Both the position numbers and the translations under genes were made by a program. A stretch of 34,700 nucleotides of DNA from an uncultured Prevotellaceae bacterium (lineage in GTDB: Bacteria > Bacteroidota > Bacteroidia > Bacteroidales > Bacteroidaceae), in contig CALZQV010000008.1 of NCBI GenBank assembly GCA_945828295.1, positions 1 to 34,700 of the forward strand, read 5' to 3'. The notes under the pieces are model-generated. The model saw only the letters and a program-made list of their open reading frames with translations, did not search any database and had not been told where the DNA came from. Positions 1 through 6,006 of this stretch are shown in pieces. Every line of letters begins with the position of its first letter. Position 1 is the first letter of the stretch.

Positions 1-110
1 TCGCGACGCTTCCCTCCGTCCCTCGCGACGCTTCCCTCCGTCCCTCGCGACGCTTTCCTCCGTCCCTTGCGACGCTTCCCTCCGTCCCTCGCGACGCTTT
101 CTTTCGCCCT
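1..110. repeat. 22-bp tandem repeat, five copies, open at the left edge
   Basis: Five consecutive 22-bp units are visible, the first two identical and beginning TCGCGACGCTTCCCTCCGTC. The third and fourth units differ by one base each and the fifth is degenerate at its right end. The first unit starts at base 1, so the array probably continues to the left. The period is not a multiple of three and no plausible protein is read through it, so it is non-coding. It lies downstream of the leftward gene ending at 229. Confidence 0.9.
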
Positions 111-150
111 TTGCCCTACGCGCTTTGCCTCGCTTCCGCGAAGGGATAGA

Positions 151-184
151 ATAAAGCCTCCCTGGGACTCCAGAGAGGCTTTAT
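151..184 (-). terminator. Hairpin terminator of the secreted multi-module gene
   Basis: ATAAAGCCTC (151-160) pairs perfectly with GAGGCTTTAT (175-184) around a 14-base loop. It lies 45 bp past the stop of the leftward gene. The AT base of the stem and the pyrimidine-rich flank give a moderate intrinsic-terminator signature rather than a long T tract. Confidence 0.65.
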
Positions 185-189
185 TTGTG

Positions 190-213
190 CCTCCCCCGCA
201 AAAGGGGAGAGGC
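190..213 (-). terminator. Second GC-rich hairpin just after the stop codon
   Basis: GCCTCCCC and GGGGAGAGGC can pair with one bulged A around a short A-rich loop. The hairpin sits between the gene stop at 229 and the hairpin at 151-184, so the transcript would end in two consecutive stem-loops. It could instead be a repeated extragenic palindrome, which only a genome search can decide. Confidence 0.45.
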
Positions 214-228
214 TTAGGGAATGGGTTA

Positions 229-3200
229 TTACTTAACCACCACCTTCTTACCGTTGATGATGAAGATACCCTTCGTGGCCTTGCTTACGCGCTGGCCGGC
301 CATGTTGTAGATGGTAGCCTTGGCGGGAGCAACTGCGTCAACACCCATGATGGCTGTTGTCGGGTCTTCCGTAGGTTCGGTGGTGCCCAGGAACTCGAGC
401 TTCCAGTTATCCCAAATGGTCCAGTCGCCATAAGCGTAGGCTTCGATACCGTTCTCGGCATCAGCTTCTACGTTCTTGTTGTGCAACTTGTAGAGACCGA
501 TCTTCACGTCGCCCTGACCTTCCTTAACCTCGAACTGCAGGATGTTCTGGTACCAAGGAGTTACTGACGTGTCTTCCTTGTCGAAGTTGAAGAGCAGGTT
601 GGCAACAGAAGCTTTGTTGGGGATGTACCTTACGCTATCCTCATCCTCCGTGTTGTGGTAAACCAGTTTAGCGGAGTTGCCGGTGGTAACGATGTCGTAC
701 TCGGCGTCGTTCAGCAGGTCGGTGTAGTTTTTCATCTCGCTGGTGATGAGGCTCAGAGCGGTCTCTGTCTCGCCAGCCATGAGTCGTGCGTGTTTGTCCT
801 CGGTGAAGCCCTCAACGTTGTTGATGCAGCTGTCGAGACGAGCGCTGTTACCATCGCGGTAGAAGCCCTTAACGTACAGACGATACCATCCGGGGTTCAG
901 GCCGTAGATGGTCTGGTTGATTTCGAATGCCTGCTCGAAGAACTCAGCAACGTGCTTGCCACCATCACCATAACCTACAGAACCAACGGGAACATTCCAG
1001 CCCTGAGCGCCAATGGCAACGGGGTCGCCCTGGTCGTCAACGTCAGAGTAGCTGTTGCAGTCGGGGTTGTAGATAACGTAGGTGATGTCGGCGGGCTCTT
1101 CCTCGCTGGCGCCTTTGGTCAGGCAATCCTGTACGAACTGAGTGTATGCACGGTTCATCTCGATACGATACTTCTCAATGTCGGCATTGTCCTTGAACTT
1201 CTCGTTGCCATCGGGATCCAGACGATCCTCGATTTCTGCCATAATCTCAGGAGTGTCGCCGCTCAGGCCGTCCTGGTTGTAGCGGCAATCCTGCATGATG
1301 AAGAACTCGTCGGAGAAGGCAGCAACGTCCTTCAGGTTCTGCTGAACAGCAGCAATGGCGTCAATCAGAGCCTGGATAGCATCGGTGCAAGCCTTGCCTT
1401 CGTTGCCGGCCAGAGCCTCGTCGGCCTTGGCCAAAGCATCGTTAACAACGTTGCTTACGCTGTCGGTGATAGAAACCTCGGCCTCGGCCAGCAGGTTCTC
1501 AAGGTTCTGCTTGTTGGCTTCAAGCATTTCCTTATACTTCTCGATGTCTTCACCCTTATAGGTAATCTTGAAGTCGTCGAACAGTACCCAACCATTCGTG
1601 GCATTTGTGCGGATACCGACAGTGAGGTCGGCAGTGCTACCTACTACGATGTTGAAGTAGTTCTTGTAAAGGCCATAACGGAACCATACGTTAGCGCCGC
1701 ACATACCGTTGGGAATCCACTTCTCGGGATATGCGCCGGACATAACGTCGCCATAGGTCTGAGGATCGGCGTTGTTACCGCCACCGTAGGCTTTGTCGTA
1801 CAGCTGCTGGTCCTGAGCATCCTCGTGAATGTTTCTTACCTTGGTGCTCTGGGTGCTGTTATTCACAACGGCATAGAGCTCGGCCTGGGTCTCGAGAGAA
1901 CTCTTGTCGCCATCCTCGCAGCGCTCGAAGGCCTGGCAGCTCAGTTCGAATACGCCCACGGGCATGTCCTTAATGGTCTGGCTGATGTCGAATGCGGCCT
2001 TGTAGACCTCGGCGCAACCACCGTCGACAATGTGCTTCACATTGCCATCCTTGTCGGTGTACTCTACAGCATAGGGATATACGGGGTTATCCTCGGGCAG
2101 GGGCACGTCCCAACCACCATAGGCAGGTGTGGCACCGCTGTTAATCTTCCAGCCGTCGAAACCGGTGTCGAAGCCCTGGTTCTTCAGCAGCATGGTGATT
2201 TCCTTACCGATGCAGCCTTTGGGATCTTCCTTCAGGGCCTTGGTGATGTAGTCGGCACACATGTTATAGATGCTGTCGGACAGAGCCTCGATGAGCGCCT
2301 GGTCGGCAGTACCCTCGTTGTACTTGCCCAGCAGGCTTGCCTGCATGTCGGCCAACAGTTCGCTCAGTCCCGTCCAATCCTTGGCAGCGTCGCTGATTTG
2401 CTTCTTCATCGCAGTGATGGTGCTGTTCAGCTTCTCATACAGAGTGATGGACTCTTCCAGATTCTTCACTGCAGCCTCAAGGGCGGCCTTGTAGGCCTCG
2501 AAGTCCTCAGTTGCGTTCTTGGCGTTGGCTATAGCCTCTGCGTAGGCGTCCTTTGCGCTCTTTTCAGCCTTCACGCTATAAGCGTCAACGTCGTACTTAG
2601 CAGTGCACTCGTTGATGTAGCTCTGCAGCAGAATCTGTGCGGGGTTGCCTACCACCTCACCGTAATAGGTCAGTGTGAAGTTGTCGGCAGCAATCCAGTT
2701 GGCGGTAGCGCTCACGGTGCGCAGACCGATTTCAACGTCGCCACCCGTGCTGACGAAGGTAATCTCGAAGTGCTCGGGAAGGCCGTTGCCGGTAGCAATG
2801 TTCTGGGTCTGCTCCAGTTGGCCGCCGGTAGCAAACAGCTGAACTCCGGTTACGGGGTTCTCGGCAGCCTGATACTGCTGAACGGAGATGGCGTCGCAGG
2901 TGAACTTGTACTTACCCTGAGGCAGTGAAGCCATGGTCTGGCTCAGTTTGCCGTCGCCGATGGCGCTATAGGTCAGGTCGGGGTTGAACTTGGTGCCATT
3001 TTTAGCCCAAGCCTCGATGAACTTGCTGATTTGAACGTCGCCGTTTGTGTGGGTGGCGCCCTGGTAACCTACGTTCGTAGCATTCTTGCCGCTCTCGAAG
3101 GTGCAGGTCCAGCCGCTGATGTTGCCGGCGTCGAAGCTGGCGTTCTTAATCAGAGAGGTTGCGGTGCAGGGATTATCGTCGGAGGGAGGATTGATACCAT

Positions 3201-3960
3201 CGTCGCCAACAGACAATACCTTGTATGCGCGAGCCATATCGACAGCCTTCTGCAGGGCTTCCTTGGCGGTGTTTACGGTCTCGTAGTCGCTGCTGTTGTA
3301 GGCTGTGGTGTACTGCTCGTAGTCTACGTCCAGTTCTTCATCCAGGATGGCAACTGCCAGGTCGTACATGGTCTTCTTGGCAAAATAGAGAGACATGTCG
3401 ATGAACTCCCAGTCGCAAGCAAACTTCTCGGGGTCAACGGCTGCATACATGCCATTGGGATACTGAGCTTCGGTGTCAGGATTCCAACCCCAGAATCTGT
3501 TGTCGTAGTTCTCAATCACGTCACCGTACGTGTCATCGCTTGCCACGCAGCGAACACGGTAGTAGCCGTTGTCCTGCTTGATGATTTCAAAGTAGCGGTG
3601 AGGGTCGGTGGGATTGTCGACGTGCATGGCATAGCCGTCGATGCCGTTACCCGAAATGAAGAGGTAGCTGTTGGGCCAGCTGCCGTCGTAGCCCTTGAAG
3701 CTCCAGCCCTTCTTGGCCTCATCAAAGTCCATGGTGAAGGTGATGGGGTTCTCTTCCACCAGAATGGCGGTCGTTTTCCAGGTAAAGAATGACTGTCCGC
3801 CGGCAACGAACCATCCGGACTCGACGTTCTTCACACGGTAGAGATGACCGCTCACGGGGTCAGAAGCCGTTGTCGGAACCTCGGGTTCGGTCCACGACTG
3901 AGCAAATGAGGAAATGGCCACGAAGGCCACGCTCAACAGAGTAAGTAGTCTGTTTCTCAT
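229..3960 (-). CDS. Secreted multi-module CBM-like protein with T9SS-like C-terminal tail
   Basis: I do not recognise a specific family for this 1243-residue protein. A signal peptide is clear (MRNRLLTLLSVAFVAISSFA). Residues about 38-190 look like a beta-rich, possibly ricin-like, lectin fold. Three similar beta-sandwich modules follow, at about 265-433, 590-803 and 960-1191. The first two open with an N-x-(S/G)-F-D...GW motif and close with DNFTLTYYG or DDFKITYKG; the third closes with DNWKLEFLG. This pattern resembles CBM4/9-type carbohydrate-binding modules. The modules are separated by alpha-helical, Ala/Glu/Lys-rich linkers (about 440-585 and 804-955) that resemble FIVAR-type spacers. 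The last 40 residues, with IYNMAGQRVSKATKGIFIIN, look like a Por/type IX secretion sorting domain. No catalytic domain is visible, so a surface adhesin or glycan-binding role is inferred. The gene stands alone with its own promoter. Confidence 0.8.
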   Translation of the reverse strand: MRNRLLTLLSVAFVAISSFAQSWTEPEVPTTASDPVSGHLYRVKNVESGWFVAGGQSFFTWKTTAILVEENPITFTMDFDEAKKGWSFKGYDGSWPNSYLFISGNGIDGYAMHVDNPTDPHRYFEIIKQDNGYYRVRCVASDDTYGDVIENYDNRFWGWNPDTEAQYPNGMYAAVDPEKFACDWEFIDMSLYFAKKTMYDLAVAILDEELDVDYEQYTTAYNSSDYETVNTAKEALQKAVDMARAYKVLSVGDDGINPPSDDNPCTATSLIKNASFDAGNISGWTCTFESGKNATNVGYQGATHTNGDVQISKFIEAWAKNGTKFNPDLTYSAIGDGKLSQTMASLPQGKYKFTCDAISVQQYQAAENPVTGVQLFATGGQLEQTQNIATGNGLPEHFEITFVSTGGDVEIGLRTVSATANWIAADNFTLTYYGEVVGNPAQILLQSYINECTAKYDVDAYSVKAEKSAKDAYAEAIANAKNATEDFEAYKAALEAAVKNLEESITLYEKLNSTITAMKKQISDAAKDWTGLSELLADMQASLLGKYNEGTADQALIEALSDSIYNMCADYITKALKEDPKGCIGKEITMLLKNQGFDTGFDGWKINSGATPAYGGWDVPLPEDNPVYPYAVEYTDKDGNVKHIVDGGCAEVYKAAFDISQTIKDMPVGVFELSCQAFERCEDGDKSSLETQAELYAVVNNSTQSTKVRNIHEDAQDQQLYDKAYGGGNNADPQTYGDVMSGAYPEKWIPNGMCGANVWFRYGLYKNYFNIVVGSTADLTVGIRTNATNGWVLFDDFKITYKGEDIEKYKEMLEANKQNLENLLAEAEVSITDSVSNVVNDALAKADEALAGNEGKACTDAIQALIDAIAAVQQNLKDVAAFSDEFFIMQDCRYNQDGLSGDTPEIMAEIEDRLDPDGNEKFKDNADIEKYRIEMNRAYTQFVQDCLTKGASEEEPADITYVIYNPDCNSYSDVDDQGDPVAIGAQGWNVPVGSVGYGDGGKHVAEFFEQAFEINQTIYGLNPGWYRLYVKGFYRDGNSARLDSCINNVEGFTEDKHARLMAGETETALSLITSEMKNYTDLLNDAEYDIVTTGNSAKLVYHNTEDEDSVRYIPNKASVANLLFNFDKEDTSVTPWYQNILQFEVKEGQGDVKIGLYKLHNKNVEADAENGIEAYAYGDWTIWDNWKLEFLGTTEPTEDPTTAIMGVDAVAPAKATIYNMAGQRVSKATKGIFIINGKKVVVK

Positions 3961-4042
3961 AATAGTGATTTTAATTAGTTAATAAAAGGTTAGTTGTTCT
4001 CTTGTTTTCGTGTCATAATTAGGATTTAAGCCATATTACGTA

Positions 4043-4062
4043 GCAAATATACGTATTTTTGC
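4043..4062. repeat. 20-bp near-palindrome over the promoter
   Basis: GCAAATATACGTATTTTTGC is almost its own reverse complement, with one mismatched pair, centred on ACGT. It contains the minus-strand -7 box and a second TAnnTTTG match on the plus strand (4054-4061). It could be an operator or two opposed promoter cores. Confidence 0.5.
4044..4051 (-). promoter_or_regulatory. -7 box of the secreted-protein gene
   Basis: Read on the minus strand this is TATATTTG, a perfect match to the Bacteroidetes -7 consensus TAnnTTTG. It is about 83 bp upstream of the ATG at 3960, implying an AT-rich leader of roughly 75 bases. A -33 TTTG at standard spacing is not obvious. Confidence 0.6.
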
Positions 4063-4091
4063 AGTAAATAGGTCACGTGCGGGCCGTTTTT

Positions 4092-4901
4092 TTAATATTT
4101 TTTAAGAGTTAGGCTAACTTGCTGTGTCAGTTCCACAAAGTCGGCCACGCTGAGTTGTTCGGGCCGCATGTTGAAGACGGACTGGGCGAGCAGTTGGTCC
4201 ACTGCCGTCTGGTCGAAACTTCCGTCGGTGAGCAGCGGACGTATGTTGTTGCGCAGTGTTTTCCGGCGTTGGTTGAAGGTTGTCTTCACGACGCGGCGGA
4301 AGAGTTGCTCGTCGCAGCCGAGGCCCTGCGTCTGGTTGCGCGTCAGACGTATGACGGCCGAGCGCACCTTGGGTGGCGGGTTGAAGACGCCGGGTTCGAC
4401 GGTGAACAGGTATTCCACGTCGTACCAAGCCTGGATGAGCACGCTGAGTATGCCGTAGGTCTTCGAGCCGGGGCGGGCGGCAATGCGTTCGGCCACCTCC
4501 TTTTGCACCATGCCCGTGCAGCAGGGAATGAGCTGCCGGTATTCGAGCATCTTGAAGAAGATTTGTGAGGAGATGTTGTAGGGATAGTTGCCCGTGAGCA
4601 CGAAGGGGCTGCCTTGGAAGGTGCGTTCGAGGTGCATGCTGAGGAAGTCGTCCTCGATGATGTTGTCCTCGAGGTCGGGGAAGTGGTCGCGCAGGTATCT
4701 CACCGACTCGAAGTCGATTTCCACCACCTTCAGTTCTCGCGGTTTAGGAATAAGGAACTGGGTCATCACCCCCATGCCGGGGCCCACCTCGAGGACGGGC
4801 AGGTCGGGGCAGGCATCTACGGTGTCGGCAATGCGTTGCGCTATGCCAAGGTCGGTCAGGAAGTGCTGTCCGAGAAACTTTTTGGGCCTTACTTTTAGCA
4901 T
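4092..4901 (-). CDS. rsmA: 16S rRNA dimethyladenosine transferase RsmA/KsgA
   Basis: This 269-residue protein has the normal length and order of RsmA, which uses S-adenosylmethionine to dimethylate two adjacent adenines near the 3' end of 16S rRNA during small-subunit assembly. Visible motifs are the N-terminal KKFLGQHFL, the SAM-binding LEVGPGMGVMT, the acidic VVEID, and catalytic motif IV in the form NYPYNISS (the usual form is NLPYNISS). The C-terminal helical domain continues through FNPPPKVRSAVIRL. The ATG at 4901 begins the conserved N-terminus exactly. The gene is divergent from the membrane protein at 4989, and its -7 box lies only 8 bases before the start codon, so the mRNA should be leaderless or nearly so. 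Confidence 0.95.
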   Translation of the reverse strand: MLKVRPKKFLGQHFLTDLGIAQRIADTVDACPDLPVLEVGPGMGVMTQFLIPKPRELKVVEIDFESVRYLRDHFPDLEDNIIEDDFLSMHLERTFQGSPFVLTGNYPYNISSQIFFKMLEYRQLIPCCTGMVQKEVAERIAARPGSKTYGILSVLIQAWYDVEYLFTVEPGVFNPPPKVRSAVIRLTRNQTQGLGCDEQLFRRVVKTTFNQRRKTLRNNIRPLLTDGSFDQTAVDQLLAQSVFNMRPEQLSVADFVELTQQVSLTLKKY

Positions 4902-4909
4902 AATTATTG

Positions 4910-4917
4910 CAAAGATA
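4910..4917 (-). promoter_or_regulatory. rsmA -7 box, 8 bases from the ATG
   Basis: The minus-strand sequence is TATCTTTG, a perfect TAnnTTTG. Only eight bases separate it from the rsmA start codon at 4901, so transcription would begin about at the start codon. Confidence 0.65.
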
Positions 4918-4930
4918 CAACTAAATTGAT

Positions 4931-4956
4931 AATTAAGAATTAAGAATTAAGAATTT
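4931..4956. repeat. Heptad repeat AATTAAG, 3.7 copies
   Basis: Three exact copies of AATTAAG are followed by AATTT. The array lies between the two divergent -7 boxes and covers the places where both -33 elements would be expected. A closely related 26-bp heptad array is found at 13104-13129. Confidence 0.85.
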
Positions 4957-4972
4957 AAAAGAGAATTATTCG

Positions 4973-4980
4973 TATCTTTG
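4973..4980 (+). promoter_or_regulatory. -7 box of the flippase-like gene, 8 bases from the ATG
   Basis: TATCTTTG matches TAnnTTTG perfectly and ends 8 bases before the ATG at 4989. The ORF track's GTG start at 4980 would overlap this box, so the ATG is the better start. Confidence 0.65.
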
Positions 4981-4988
4981 TGGACATT

Positions 4989-5987
4989 ATGAGGAAAAGG
5001 CTTCAAAATATCGTGCGCATTGCGTTACCCCTTGTGCTGGGCGGCGCCATCCTGTGGTGGATGTATCGCGGCTTTGCCTGGGACGAGGTAGTCGGTGCCT
5101 TGCGCGACGATATGCGCTGGGGTTGGATGCTGCTGTCCATGCCCTTCGGTGTCCTGCCTCAGGTGTTGCGTGCGCTGCGTTGGCGCCAGATGCTGGAGCC
5201 GATGGGCGAGCGTCCGCGCCGGCGAGCCTGTGTCAACGCTATTTTCCTGAGCTACGCCAGCAGCCTGGTCATTCCCCGCGTGGGCGAACTCCTGCGCTGC
5301 GGCTACCTGAACCGCTACGAGGGCACGAGCATGAGCCGTGCCGTGGGCACCGTGGTTACGGAGCGCGTGGTCGATGTGTTCCTGATTCTTTTGCTGACGG
5401 CCGTTACGGTAATGTGGCAGGTGCCCGTGTTCATGCATTTCATGGCCAGCACGGGCCTTTCGGCCGAGAGCATCCTGTCGCGCTTTTCGCTGACGGGCTG
5501 GCTGGTGACGTTGGCCAGCGGCCTGCTGGTTGTGGCCATGGCGGTCTACCTGATGTACCGCTTCCGTGTGGTCGACCGTGGCCGCGAGGCCCTTCGTGGT
5601 TTGGCCGACGGGCTGCTCAGTGTGGGCCACGTGCGCAGCAAGCTGCTCTTTTGGGCCTATTCCGTGGGGATATGGGTATCGTATTATCTCCACTTCTATC
5701 TTACCTTCTTTTGTTTCTCCTACACCGAAAACCTTGGCCCCACGGTGGCTTTGGTGGCCTTTGTTGTCGGCACGTTTGCCGTCATCGTGCCCACGCCCAA
5801 CGGAGCCGGCCCGTGGCATTTCGCCGTGAAGACGGTGCTCATGCTCTATGGCGTCGAGGGCAATAACGGTGCGATGTTTGTGCTCATCGTCCACTCGCTG
5901 CAGACCATGCTTGTGGCTGTGCTGGGTTTGGTGGGCCTTGTCTATAGCCCAAAGAGGGCCTGCGGTGACAGGCCCTCCGGAAAATAG
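4989..5987 (+). CDS. Flippase-like / LPG-synthase transmembrane domain protein
   Basis: This 332-residue integral membrane protein belongs to the lysylphosphatidylglycerol synthase transmembrane-region family (UPF0104, AglD2/MprF-N-like), as judged from the layout of about eight hydrophobic segments and from motifs such as LRALRWRQML, the RVGELLRCGYL loop, and VPTPNGAGPWHF near the C-terminus. Family members include lipid flippase domains and proteins of unknown substrate; no catalytic lysyl-transferase domain is attached here, so lipid or lipid-linked substrate translocation is only an inference. I chose ATG 4989 rather than the track's GTG 4980, because the GTG lies inside the promoter -7 box. 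The gene converges with the fusion gene at 6007, and its last codons contain a strong hairpin (5954-5977). Confidence 0.85.
   Translation: MRKRLQNIVRIALPLVLGGAILWWMYRGFAWDEVVGALRDDMRWGWMLLSMPFGVLPQVLRALRWRQMLEPMGERPRRRACVNAIFLSYASSLVIPRVGELLRCGYLNRYEGTSMSRAVGTVVTERVVDVFLILLLTAVTVMWQVPVFMHFMASTGLSAESILSRFSLTGWLVTLASGLLVVAMAVYLMYRFRVVDRGREALRGLADGLLSVGHVRSKLLFWAYSVGIWVSYYLHFYLTFFCFSYTENLGPTVALVAFVVGTFAVIVPTPNGAGPWHFAVKTVLMLYGVEGNNGAMFVLIVHSLQTMLVAVLGLVGLVYSPKRACGDRPSGK
5954..5977 (-). terminator. Hairpin inside the 3' end of the opposing gene
   Basis: GAGGGCCTG and CAGGCCCTC form a perfect 9-bp stem with a six-base loop. Read leftward it is followed by TTT, so it may terminate the gene ending at 6007, although it lies within the coding end of the plus-strand gene. 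In the plus direction it is followed by CGGAAAATAG, with no T tract. Confidence 0.5.
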
Positions 5988-6006
5988 ATGTAGGGGGAGT
6001 GTAGGA

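Noticed and set aside
655-2928. 757-residue plus-strand ORF
   Set aside because: It is antisense to the large secreted protein. The composition is that of a mirrored frame in GC-rich DNA, with no start context, signal or domain.
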